Shown here piece after piece: positions 18,093-28,664 of a DNA stretch of 64,000 bases. The DNA lies in contig NZ_CP129965.1 in the NCBI RefSeq assembly GCF_030503635.1, positions 248,001-312,000 of the forward strand. The letters are read 5' to 3'. The notes under the pieces are model-generated. The model saw only the letters and a list, made by a program, of their open reading frames with translations. It was not told where the DNA came from and searched no databases. The position numbers were made by a program, and so were the translations under genes. Numbering within the stretch: position 1 is the first letter of the stretch; each line of letters opens with the position of its first letter. The DNA is from Corynebacterium sp. P3-F1. Lineage in GTDB: Bacteria > Actinomycetota > Actinomycetes > Mycobacteriales > Mycobacteriaceae.

Positions 18093-18944
18093 TCAAAAGC
18101 TTTCTTTGGGCAGTTCCGGCGTGGTCACGAAGTCGACGAGCCTCTCTACTGCTCCAATCAGCGTGTGATCGAGGTCCCGGAATGTTTCGATGGCGCTGTA
18201 CACGCGGTTCCACCCTTCACGCGGGTCCGACCACCCTACCCGTCGGCAGATCCCGGTTTTCCAGTCCTCCCCCTTCGGCACGTCCGGCCACGCGCGCAGG
18301 CCAAGGCGCTCGGGCTTCACTGCAGCCCAGATATCCACGTAGGGGTGGCCAGTGACCAGCACATGCGGTCCGACATCGGCGACAAGGCGGGATTCCTTCG
18401 AGCCCTCGATGAGGTGGTCCGCGAGCACCCCAATCCGTCGCCCCGGCCCCGGCTCGAATTCGGCGAGTCGCTCCGGCAGGTTGTCTAACCCTTCGAGGTA
18501 CTCCACAACGACGCCCTCGACGCGCAGATCGTGCCCCCACACCTTCTCTACGATGGCGGCGTCGTGCACACCCTCGACCCAGATCCTTGACGGCATGGCC
18601 ACCTTCGCCTGGACATTCTCCACGCGGCGCGACCCGGAATTGGAACGGCGCGCTTCCTGCCTGACCGCGGGACGTGTCAACGTCACGCGCTGCCCCTCCA
18701 CCATGAACGCGCCGGGCAGCATCTTGAACAGGCGCTGGGTGCCGTAGCGGTCCTCGAGCCGCACGAACTCTCCGTCGTAGGTGCGCTCCACGCCGACCAC
18801 AAGGCCCACGAAGTGGTCGCCGAAGACTTCCGCGACGATATCGCCCGTCGCCTCTACTTGCGGGTATGCCCTCGGCTTTTTGCGTGCGTGACCGGCGAAG
18901 ATATCGCCGCCGTAGGGGTCTGCGTGGCTGTTGAATCCGCTCAT
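18093..18944 (-). CDS. DUF3097 family protein
   Basis: 283-residue soluble protein of an actinobacterial family without known function. Visible blocks are RTYDGEFVRLEDRYGTQRLFKMLPGAFMVEGQRVTL, IWVEGVHDAAIVEKVWGHDLRVEGVVVE (a Toprim-like acidic stretch), HVLVTGHPYVDIWAAVKP and GICRRVGWSDPREGWNRVYS. The Toprim resemblance (Glu and Asp-X-Asp-like positions) is my inference and is weak. It is divergent, by 35 bp, from the next hypothetical gene. Confidence 0.85.
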   Translation of the reverse strand: MSGFNSHADPYGGDIFAGHARKKPRAYPQVEATGDIVAEVFGDHFVGLVVGVERTYDGEFVRLEDRYGTQRLFKMLPGAFMVEGQRVTLTRPAVRQEARRSNSGSRRVENVQAKVAMPSRIWVEGVHDAAIVEKVWGHDLRVEGVVVEYLEGLDNLPERLAEFEPGPGRRIGVLADHLIEGSKESRLVADVGPHVLVTGHPYVDIWAAVKPERLGLRAWPDVPKGEDWKTGICRRVGWSDPREGWNRVYSAIETFRDLDHTLIGAVERLVDFVTTPELPKESF

Positions 18945-18979
18945 AGTGCGCCAGAGTGTATCCGTTATACTTCCGCTCC

Positions 18980-19750
18980 GTGAGTACGCGCGCCGAAGTC
19001 TATTCGCCCCTGCAGAACGCGTCCGTCTGGTTGGCGGCGTGGCTGTACGGCCATGAATCGTCCGACGCTCTCGTCGGTGCGTTGACGGAGTTGTTCGGCC
19101 GCAACCAGTACCTGGAACAGCCGCTCGCGCATTTGCTTTACGACGTCCGCGCCGCCACCGACCTTCTCACCCCCGGCCCCGCTGTGCGCCTCATCCTTTC
19201 TGGCCCTGGCCAGGCACCGGAGCTACCCGCGGGCTCTCAAGCGGCACAGGTCGCGGCTGAAGTGAGCGCGGGCAGCGCGATCGTGCTCCGCGGCTCCGGC
19301 GGGGTGTCGCACATTCTGGTCCCCGACAGCTCTGGCGAGAAGGGCAATCCCACCGGCGGTGTCAGGTGGCGCTGGTTCGAGTCGCACAATCCGCTCCCCG
19401 AGCCCGCCTGGCTATCCCCCGGTGAAGCCGACGCGTTGCTGTCGCGCGCGACCAACGAGGCCGCCGTTCTCATCGAGGCTGCTGGGGGCACTCGATCGGA
19501 CCTGCCGGATCCGCGCCTGACCGTGGGGACCCTCGCGGACTTCTACGACACGCCAGGCCTGCCCTTGGGAACGCCCCCGCGCGCCGCGAAGCTCTTCGCC
19601 AGGGCCGATGCCGTCGCTGCGGTGATCGAGACTGTCGTCGACCGCCTCGGCGACCACAGCTTCGACCCGCAGCTGTTCAGCTTGTGGCGCCACATCCGCA
19701 CCGCGCGGATGGCCGGGGTGGCCGACGCGGTGCTCGACTACCAGCGCTAA
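18980..19750 (+). CDS. Conserved hypothetical protein, corynebacterial
   Basis: About 256 residues, soluble, no signal peptide or recognised domain. The N-terminal half (YSPLQNASVWLAAWLYGHESSDALVGALTELFG) looks helical; the central part is Gly/Pro-rich with an RWRWFES motif. I chose the GTG at 18980 (VSTRAEVYSPL); an earlier in-frame start at 18956 would add 8 residues. It is divergent from the DUF3097 gene and convergent with hemH. Function unknown. Confidence 0.75.
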   Translation: MSTRAEVYSPLQNASVWLAAWLYGHESSDALVGALTELFGRNQYLEQPLAHLLYDVRAATDLLTPGPAVRLILSGPGQAPELPAGSQAAQVAAEVSAGSAIVLRGSGGVSHILVPDSSGEKGNPTGGVRWRWFESHNPLPEPAWLSPGEADALLSRATNEAAVLIEAAGGTRSDLPDPRLTVGTLADFYDTPGLPLGTPPRAAKLFARADAVAAVIETVVDRLGDHSFDPQLFSLWRHIRTARMAGVADAVLDYQR

Positions 19751-19832
19751 GAGCACCGGGAGGTTCCGCTGCCGTTACGACGCGCGGTGTGAACCCAGTG
19801 CGCAGGCGCAACGACTGGATAGGAATCGGGCG

Positions 19833-20882
19833 CTAGGAAACAGGCTTCGGACGCTGGGGAGCGCAGCACCCTTCCTTGCACGGTGCGCCGTTGAGGGTGC
19901 AGCCCTGGACGGTGACCGTCGACAAGCTTTCCGGCTCGGTGCCCGCGGCGGTGTTATCCACGAGGTCGAGGACGAGTTTCGCGAATTCCGGTTCCAGAGC
20001 GACCGTCGGCGTGCGGGTGAGCGTGATGCCCCGCTCCTCACACGCTTCCTTCAATTCAGTGTCGAGGTCCCAGACGACCTCCATGTGGTCGGTGATGAAG
20101 CCGACGGGCACGCAGATGATGTGCTCGACACCCTCGCCCGCGTCGTCGATCTCCTCGGTGCGGTCGACAACGTCCGGCTCGAGCCACGGGGTGCGCGGAT
20201 TGCCGGAGCGGGACTGCCACACGACTTCGTAGTCGGGAACGCCGGCCTCGAGGGCGATCAGGCGGGACGCCTCGGCGACCTGGCGGGAGTAAAGGTTCGC
20301 GTTGGCAGGGCCGCCTGAGGCGTCGTCGGCCGCGTTCGGGACCGAGTGCGCGGTGAACAGGACGCGGGTGCTCTTCTGGTCTGCCGCCTCCCACGCGGCG
20401 CGAACGTGGTCGGCCATCAACTTCACAAAGATCGGGTGGCCGTAGAACTGCCACAGCTTGGTGAACTCGATATCCGGGTGCGCCTCGCGCAGCTTCACGA
20501 TGTCCTCGTCGTATTGACGGCAAGCGGAATAGCCACCCCACGCGGAGGTGGCGAAGACCGCGACGCGTGTGTGGCCGTCCGCTGCGATCTGGTCCGCGGC
20601 GTCAGCTGCGTACGGGTGCCAGTTGCGGTTGCCGAAGTACACCGGCAGAGTTTCGCCGCGGTTGGAGATCTCCGCCTCGAGGTTAGAGATGATCTCGCGG
20701 TTCTGACCGTTGATCGGGCTCACGCCGCCGAAATTGAAGTAGTGCTCACCCACCTCCGCCAAGCGCTCGCGCGGGATCCCGCGGCCGCGGGTCACATTCT
20801 CCAGAAATGGAATGACCTCGTCCTCTCCCTCGGGGCCGCCGAAGGAAAGGACGAGGAGTGCATCAAATTGGGTTTCAGACAT
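19833..20882 (-). CDS. hemH: Coproporphyrin ferrochelatase with C-terminal Fe-S cysteines
   Basis: Inserts iron into the porphyrin; in actinobacteria the substrate is coproporphyrin III, so CpfC is an equivalent name. 349 residues. The catalytic His is in LFTAHSVPNAA, and a Glu lies in a VPVGFITDHMEVVWDLDTE segment. Cys328, Cys335, Cys339 and Cys340 at the C-terminus fit the 2Fe-2S ligands known in actinobacterial ferrochelatases. It sits 35 bp downstream of the NlpC/P60 gene, on the same strand, as in C. glutamicum. Confidence 0.95.
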   Translation of the reverse strand: MSETQFDALLVLSFGGPEGEDEVIPFLENVTRGRGIPRERLAEVGEHYFNFGGVSPINGQNREIISNLEAEISNRGETLPVYFGNRNWHPYAADAADQIAADGHTRVAVFATSAWGGYSACRQYDEDIVKLREAHPDIEFTKLWQFYGHPIFVKLMADHVRAAWEAADQKSTRVLFTAHSVPNAADDASGGPANANLYSRQVAEASRLIALEAGVPDYEVVWQSRSGNPRTPWLEPDVVDRTEEIDDAGEGVEHIICVPVGFITDHMEVVWDLDTELKEACEERGITLTRTPTVALEPEFAKLVLDLVDNTAAGTEPESLSTVTVQGCTLNGAPCKEGCCAPQRPKPVS

Positions 20883-20917
20883 GCAGCCAGTCTAGTTCAA
20901 CCAAATGGTGGAGGTAC

Positions 20918-22816
20918 CTAGATCAGGCGGACTGCCATGGGCGCAAGTCCGTTGCGGCGCACCGCAGTCTTTTGGACGTTCATTCCGGTCTGGGGTGCTT
21001 CCAGCATCATTCCGTCGCCGAGATAGATGGCCACGTGCTGGCTTCCACCGTCGCCCCAGAACAAAAGATCGCCGCGCTCGGCCTCATCGACAGGGATTTG
21101 GGTGCCGCGCTGGTACTGGTAACCCGTGTAGTGCGGCAGCGAAACGCCGGCACCGGAGTAGGCGTAGAGAACCAGACCGGAGCAGTCGTAGCCGGCTTTC
21201 CCGTTGTAGCCCTTGCCGTCGAGTCCCATTGTCGCACCGTTCGCGTCGCCGCCGCCCCACACGTAGGGGGTGCCGATCTGCGATTCAGCGCGGGCGATGA
21301 CCGCCTCGATCTGCTGCTCGCGGTTGCCGTCGGATGCAGTGTCGCTGCCCCTCAGCGAGTCGGTAACTTGCTTCGCGTCCTCGACCTCGGGAAGAACGCC
21401 GGCGACGTTCGTTCCTTGCTCTTCGTCTGTCTCTGTGACAGCGTCATCGGCGCTATCGCTTGACGACGGCGCTGCGATCCCCTCCGACTCACTACCCGAC
21501 GTAGAATCATCGTTCTCCTCGGTAGCAGCCGACTCCGTGTACGGGCTGTCGAAGCTGGTGTGCTCAGCCTGGGTCTGACCGACAGCTTCCGCGAATGCGT
21601 CAAGGGCGGCCTGGACGGTGTCCGGGTTGGAGAAGTCTTCGAGCGATGGCGGTGTTGGAGCTCCAGGTGTCCCGTCTTCCCCATTATCTCGGTCTTTGGT
21701 ATCGCCCGAGTCCGGGGTGACGTCAGAATCGACTGCCGCGCCGTGCTCCTCTGCTCCTTTAGAGGTAGTTGTTTCTCCGATCTTGGCTGCAGCGCTTTCG
21801 CTTGCCTCCGTGGACGATTCAGGCGTCGAATCAGGTGACGAAGCGCTAGGTTCGCCACCATGTGCTTCCGACGCCTCCGTCGAGGCTGGTGAAGCACTCT
21901 CACTAGAAGAGTTCGTCTGCGCGTCCTGGCCTGCATCGAGAGCGCCGTTTCGGGCAGCGTCCGCGTCCTTTGAATTCGTCGAATCCGTCGAGACAGATGC
22001 TTCCGCCTGTTCGCCAGCGGGCGACGGCTGGGACTGAGTCTCGTTGCCCAATGCCGAGGCAGCTTCTGGGCGGTGTTCGACAAGTTCGTTCTGCGCCTGC
22101 GACAGTTCAGCCGAGACCGCATCCCGCTGAGCCAATTGAGTTTCCAGGGATGTCACGGACGACTCCAGCGTCGCCCGCGCGCGGGTTTCAGCTTCTTCGG
22201 CGGCGGTTGCGCGATCGTCGGCAAGCCTGCTGGCTTGACGCAAGGTGGATTCGTTGTTTGCTGCCGCCGTACGGACACGCTGCAGATCCTCGATAGCACG
22301 CTGCTTCTCCTCGGACTCCTTGCGCAGATACGTCTGGCGGTCAAGGGAATCCTTTCGGGCATCCGCACCTGCGTGGACCGGTGAACCGTTAGCACCGGTG
22401 GCGCGATAGGCGGAACGGGAAAGCTGGTCGAGTTCGTCCTGCGCCTTTTCCACCTCCGCCTGCGTCTCGTCGAGACGCTGCCGTGCTTCATGGGCGCCAC
22501 GCCGAGCCTGTTCCGCGAGAGACTGAGCGTCGTGCAAGTCCACGAGGGCCTGGTTGACTGCCTCGCGAAGATTGCCGATCTCGAGGTTGATCCGGTTGAT
22601 GTCCGCCTCGTGCTGAGAGATCTCGGAAATGATCGCTGTAAGCGGCGACTCTTGGGCGACCGCTTCCACCGACGCGCTCGCCATGGACAACGTAGCCACG
22701 CACGCAGCCGCCGGAAGAATCGTACGGAGACTGAACTTGTTCGGTTTGCTCAATGCCTTTGAGCGCTTCTGGGGCAGTTGGGGCCGCGTACCCGCGGGAT
22801 GGACGGTGAAATCCAC
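20918..22816 (-). CDS. NlpC/P60 peptidoglycan endopeptidase, RipA-like, with long acidic linker
   Basis: Secreted cell-wall hydrolase expected to cut D-Glu-mDAP bonds for daughter-cell separation. About 632 residues: a signal peptide (basic n-region, then LRTILPAAACVATLSMASASVEAVAQ), a coiled-coil of about 200 residues (heptad-rich INLEIGNLREAVNQAL), a Ser/Glu/Asp/Thr-rich linker of roughly 200 residues, and a C-terminal NlpC/P60 domain (QIGTPYVWGGGD) with catalytic C545 in YDCSGLV and H594 in SQHVAIYL. I chose the GTG at 22814-22816, preceded by GAGAGG; an earlier GTG at 22840 lacks a ribosome site. Ortholog of C. glutamicum cg1735 by position. Confidence 0.92.
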   Translation of the reverse strand: MDFTVHPAGTRPQLPQKRSKALSKPNKFSLRTILPAAACVATLSMASASVEAVAQESPLTAIISEISQHEADINRINLEIGNLREAVNQALVDLHDAQSLAEQARRGAHEARQRLDETQAEVEKAQDELDQLSRSAYRATGANGSPVHAGADARKDSLDRQTYLRKESEEKQRAIEDLQRVRTAAANNESTLRQASRLADDRATAAEEAETRARATLESSVTSLETQLAQRDAVSAELSQAQNELVEHRPEAASALGNETQSQPSPAGEQAEASVSTDSTNSKDADAARNGALDAGQDAQTNSSSESASPASTEASEAHGGEPSASSPDSTPESSTEASESAAAKIGETTTSKGAEEHGAAVDSDVTPDSGDTKDRDNGEDGTPGAPTPPSLEDFSNPDTVQAALDAFAEAVGQTQAEHTSFDSPYTESAATEENDDSTSGSESEGIAAPSSSDSADDAVTETDEEQGTNVAGVLPEVEDAKQVTDSLRGSDTASDGNREQQIEAVIARAESQIGTPYVWGGGDANGATMGLDGKGYNGKAGYDCSGLVLYAYSGAGVSLPHYTGYQYQRGTQIPVDEAERGDLLFWGDGGSQHVAIYLGDGMMLEAPQTGMNVQKTAVRRNGLAPMAVRLI

Positions 22817-22847
22817 GGAGGTTTTCCTCTCACCGCACACGTCATCA

Positions 22848-23012
22848 ACGGCTTGCCTGTAGCTGCCCAGCCTGTTGTGCCAGCCAGTGACAAGCCGTGA
22901 ATACGCCAGGATGTCAAGCCTGGAGTGCGGACGATTGAACGATCACGGTTGTGGACCCGCGGGCTGGTGTGCCGCTACTAGCCGCCCGGCGCAACGTGAT
23001 CATTCTTGGCGT
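22848..23012 (-). promoter_or_regulatory. Candidate structured 5' leader upstream of the NlpC/P60 gene
   Basis: Two complementary domains lie in the 500-bp upstream region. Domain A: ACGCCA (22903-22908) with TGGCGT (23007-23012); inside it AACGATCACGGTTG (22938-22951) with CAACGTGATCATT (22992-23004), one bulge and one mismatch; then GGCT (22962-22965) with AGCC (22980-22983). Domain B: ACGGCTTG (22848-22855) with CAAGCCGT (22891-22898), perfect. The nesting suggests a folded leader or attenuator. c-di-AMP (ydaO) riboswitches occur before NlpC/P60 genes in actinobacteria, but I could not align their conserved blocks. Confidence 0.45.
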
Positions 23013-23210
23013 GCTTCCCCACATGCCCGAATGCTGCGAATGTTGCGTCTGCGATACTTGTGTTGGCTGTCAGCCCACGAGCCGACATGGAAACCATAGG
23101 CCACACAGTGTGTCTGTCGCACACCCTTTACCAATTTTCACACGCGTCAAGCTGAATCACATGACTGTGAGAAATGCGCATGCTGCGGTTATGTATCGAA
23201 TGCGAATCAG

Positions 23211-23226
23211 TGTGACATCGGACACA
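23211..23226. promoter_or_regulatory. CRP/GlxR-like palindrome
   Basis: TGTGACATCGGACACA matches the corynebacterial GlxR consensus TGTGA-N6-TCACA in spacing and in all arm bases except one (A instead of T before CACA). It lies about 400 bp before the NlpC/P60 start. GlxR is known to control cell-wall hydrolase genes in C. glutamicum. Prediction only. Confidence 0.4.
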
Positions 23227-23316
23227 ATTTCTGGCTACCTCATAGCACTAGGGCAACAGCAAGACGGGAAGGCGCGCCGATAGCGCGATACACAAGAAAG
23301 GCCGGCTACGTTTCAT

Positions 23317-23808
23317 CTAGTCTGAATCCTTGACGCCTGCGCGGAACGTTGCCGCCGACGCGACCACGGCAACACCGATAAGAACAATGAGCGCCCCCGC
23401 AACAAGACCCCAAGGGACTGAGAACCCGTCCGCCTCGGCACCGAAGGCTCGGATACCTGCCGCGTAATCCGGTTCAGAGATGAGTGCGTACTGCCCTCTT
23501 TCCACCTGCGCTCGCGTCAGAGTGTCGCTGACTGCAGCAGTGGACGCAGGCGTGCGGACAATGACTGTGTCGAGATCGGTCAATGCCTGTGTGTCTTGAG
23601 CGAGGTCGCGGAGCTGCCCCGCCGGCTGGCCAGTCTGCTCGAGAATAATGACCCCGGTACGGCCGGTGGCGGTCGGCGCCACGTCAGCGACGGCTGCCTC
23701 CAAGTCCCCACGCAGAGGGACGTTAGCGGGATTATCGGTACCGAATGCAACGCCGCCGTCGGCAAGCTGCTCCGCAAGACCATGTACATCGGGGGCGCTT
23801 TGACTCAT
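23317..23808 (-). CDS. Rv1476-like single-pass membrane protein (DUF6676 type)
   Basis: 163-residue protein with a soluble N-terminal domain and one C-terminal membrane helix (WGLVAGALIVLIGVAVVASAATF). The N-terminal half has alpha/beta character (GRTGVIILEQTGQPAGQLRDLA, LTDLDTVIVRTP). The ATG at 23806-23808 is preferred over a TTG nine bases upstream. Same position as mycobacterial Rv1476 and cg1736, between acn and the NlpC/P60 gene. Role unknown; the placement hints at envelope function. Confidence 0.82.
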   Translation of the reverse strand: MSQSAPDVHGLAEQLADGGVAFGTDNPANVPLRGDLEAAVADVAPTATGRTGVIILEQTGQPAGQLRDLAQDTQALTDLDTVIVRTPASTAAVSDTLTRAQVERGQYALISEPDYAAGIRAFGAEADGFSVPWGLVAGALIVLIGVAVVASAATFRAGVKDSD

Positions 23809-23951
23809 AGATGACAAGGCTAATGTTCGGTCCCCTCAATACGACGTGGGCGCGCCGTTGCCGCTCGGGGTAGCTGAAAGTCTGAAAGGGGTAAATGTGC
23901 ACCACCAAATACCACCGAAACAACGTGTGTGGCTTAACATTGTTCCTTAGG

Positions 23952-23965
23952 GACCCTTATGGGTC
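23952..23965. promoter_or_regulatory. Palindrome in the acn upstream region
   Basis: GACCC-TTAT-GGGTC lies 46 bp before the acn start codon. It could be an operator close to the promoter. It does not resemble the AcnR operator described for C. glutamicum, and acnR is absent here. Confidence 0.3.
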
Positions 23966-24010
23966 ACACACCCAGATTTTCAGTTCTTAACAACGAGAAA
24001 CGGAGCTCAC

Positions 24011-26791
<2,781 letters not shown>

Positions 26792-26825
26792 CAAGAGCAC
26801 TCGCGCCTAACTGAGCTCTGAAAAG

Positions 26826-26854
26826 GCCGGATCCCTCAAGGGGTCCGGCTTTTT
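26826..26854 (+). terminator. Rho-independent terminator of acn
   Basis: Stem GCCGGATCCC/GGGGTCCGGC (one wobble) with loop TCAA, followed by TTTTTG. It ends 63 bp after the acn stop. Confidence 0.88.
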
Positions 26855-26934
26855 GCTTTGCATGCTTATCGACGCCGCACCGCCCCGAGCCCCGGATTCA
26901 CGCACAATAGACCAAGCGGTATAGAATCACCGTC

Positions 26935-27660
26935 ATGTCTCGTCTGCTCTTTCTGTCTCTGCGCGACGGCGCAATCGGTCCTGAAGTCTCTCGCGCCGAG
27001 TACAACGATGTCCTAAACGCAACGAGGCTGCGTCCTGAGCAGGTCGAACGACGAATGATCCCGGACGCGGAGACACCACTGGGCAGTCTCGACGGCTTCG
27101 ACGGCATCATTGTCGGCGGCAGCTCCCTCAACATCACCAACGCTGAATGGTCGCCGTGGCAGCGCCATGTCGACGAGGTACTCTCCGAGGTGGTTTCCGG
27201 TCCTCGCCCGGTCTTCTTCGTCTGCTTCGGGCTGAGCTGGCTCACCCACCATCTCGGCGGCGCTGTCGCGCACACGCATCCGGAGGCGGCGGGGCCGACC
27301 GTGGTCAAGCTGCTCCCCGCAGCTGAAAATGACCCGCTCACGGCGGGTCTACCAGAGCATTTCACGGCTCTGACCGGGCACACGGAGAATGCGGAGCCGC
27401 ACCCGGCGCAGCTCGAGCTGCTGGCCAGCGGTCCGACGTGCTCCGTGCAGATTGTCCGCTACGGCGACCACGTCTGGGCGACGCAGTTCCACGCGGAGAT
27501 GGACCACACGGCGATGAAGGCCCGGATGGACTTCTTCTTCGATTACGGGTACTTCCCCGCCGCGGAATACGACACGATTGTCGCGTCGCTCCCCGGCGTG
27601 GACACCACATACGCCAACGAGTTGCTGCGGCGATTTACCGCGTACTGCGGTGTGAACTAG
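26935..27660 (+). CDS. Class I glutamine amidotransferase-like protein (cg1739-type)
   Basis: 241-residue GATase1-fold protein. The nucleophile elbow is VFFVCFGLSW with C97; the His-Glu pair is in ATQFHAEMD (H186, E188). The catalytic triad is therefore complete, and no synthetase domain is attached. The substrate is unknown; relatives include GMP-synthase-like and puuD-like hydrolases. In C. glutamicum the ortholog follows acnR; here it follows acn directly. Its stop overlaps that of the convergent NmrA-like gene by 4 bp. Confidence 0.88.
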   Translation: MSRLLFLSLRDGAIGPEVSRAEYNDVLNATRLRPEQVERRMIPDAETPLGSLDGFDGIIVGGSSLNITNAEWSPWQRHVDEVLSEVVSGPRPVFFVCFGLSWLTHHLGGAVAHTHPEAAGPTVVKLLPAAENDPLTAGLPEHFTALTGHTENAEPHPAQLELLASGPTCSVQIVRYGDHVWATQFHAEMDHTAMKARMDFFFDYGYFPAAEYDTIVASLPGVDTTYANELLRRFTAYCGVN

Positions 27661-28334
27661 GCCTGCGACACAGGGGTCGTGCCGTCCTCGAATTCGAACG
27701 GGTTCGGCTGCAGCCCGCCGCGGTCCACAGCCTCGACGATGACTTGAGCGACAAGCTCGCGCGAGGTGGTTGAATCCGCGTTGCGCAGTTCGGTGAGAAC
27801 GGTCAGGCCCTTCGACGGCTCGTCGGTCAAGCGCGTCGGTCCAAGGATCGTGTATGGCAAGTCCGAAGTGAGCAAGCGCTGGTCCACAGCCTTCTTCGAC
27901 TCCACGTACGCGTACCACGATCCACCGTCATCCTCCGCCGTCGCCTCAGCGGCGCCGGCATAAGACACCATGATGAAGTGCGGGGCGAACTCGCCGAGCT
28001 CTTCCAGCGCATCAACGGCCTTCAGCGCGGCGTCCCGGTCGACTGCGTAGGTGCGCTCCGGGCTGCCACCGCCCGCACCGGCGGACCACACGACAGTGTC
28101 GAACGGGGTGATCAGGCGGGCCCAGCCTTCCTCGTCGAGGGTGGTGAGGTCCTGGATGATGACGGTTGCACCGGCGTCGATAAGCGATTGCGCGTGATCA
28201 GGATTGCGCACGAGCGCGGCAACCTTGTGCCCCGACTCGATGAGCAGTGGAACCGTGTGCTTGGACACATTGCCGCCTGCTCCGAGAACGAGGACGAACT
28301 TGGATGTCTCTTGGGGTGTTTCTTCAGTGCTCAT
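27657..28334 (-). CDS. NAD(P)-binding NmrA/SDR-like protein
   Basis: About 225 residues with an N-terminal Rossmann motif [19 protein letters not shown] (GxGGxxS/K variant) and an AxxR/NPD pattern [11 protein letters not shown]. It lacks a clear YxxxK catalytic pair apart from [11 protein letters not shown], so atypical SDR or a redox-sensing NmrA-like protein are both possible. The ATG at 28332-28334 gives a normal N-terminus; the frame is open farther upstream. Divergent from the ACT-domain gene (55 bp). Confidence 0.82.
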   Translation of the reverse strand: MSTEETPQETSKFVLVLGAGGNVSKHTVPLLIESGHKVAALVRNPDHAQSLIDAGATVIIQDLTTLDEEGWARLITPFDTVVWSAGAGGGSPERTYAVDRDAALKAVDALEELGEFAPHFIMVSYAGAAEATAEDDGGSWYAYVESKKAVDQRLLTSDLPYTILGPTRLTDEPSKGLTVLTELRNADSTTSRELVAQVIVEAVDRGGLQPNPFEFEDGTTPVSQA

Positions 28335-28389
28335 GGTTCCCAGGCTAGCGATCGCGTCGGCCGCGTGCCCGAGTCGTACTATTGGGCGC

Positions 28390-28659
28390 ATGTACGCCAT
28401 CATCACCACCACGGGGCCCGACCGCGTGGGCATCATCGCCGGCGTCGCACAGGCCGCCGCCGAGCACGACCTCAACATCGTCGACGTGTCCCAGACAATC
28501 ATGGACGACTTCTTCACCATGATCATGCGCGCGCAGCTGCCTGCGGAGGGATTCGACCTCGCCGGCCTGCAAGACACCATGTCTTCACTTGGCAAAGACC
28601 TCGGCGTGGAAATCCGCGTCCAGAACGAGGCCCTGTTCACCGCCATGAACGAGGTGTAA
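28390..28659 (+). CDS. ACT-domain protein (UPF0237 family)
   Basis: 89-residue protein made of a single ACT domain: [35 protein letters not shown], the usual amino-acid-binding fold. Similar small ACT proteins are paired with DUF711 (PFL) genes in many bacteria, and here the partner starts only 5 bp later. Predicted to bind a small amino-acid-like ligand and regulate the partner. Confidence 0.88.
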   Translation: MYAIITTTGPDRVGIIAGVAQAAAEHDLNIVDVSQTIMDDFFTMIMRAQLPAEGFDLAGLQDTMSSLGKDLGVEIRVQNEALFTAMNEV

Positions 28660-28664
28660 CGCCG

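Larger units (their letters stand above)
22841..23316. other. 476-bp intergenic region before the NlpC/P60 gene
   Basis: No convincing gene on either strand. It holds the candidate folded leader (22848-23012), a perfect CACACAGTGTG palindrome (23102-23112), an imperfect GTGTGTC/CGCACAC pair beside it, and a CRP-like element (23211-23226). The part from about 23120 to 23260 is AT-richer than its surroundings, as expected for a promoter region. Confidence 0.6.

Noticed and set aside
22848..23012. Firm assignment as a ydaO (c-di-AMP) riboswitch
   Set aside because: The GGGGAACC and GGGGTGAA type blocks of that class could not be found in order. Kept only as an unnamed structured leader.
22875..23283. 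Short plus-strand frames in the 476-bp gap
   Set aside because: No ribosome site, Cys/Arg/His-rich shadow composition, and overlap with the folded region.
27978..28664. Extended upstream part of the DUF711 frame
   Set aside because: The frame runs back through the ACT gene and opposite the NmrA-like gene; the true start is the ATG at 28665, 5 bp after the ACT stop.
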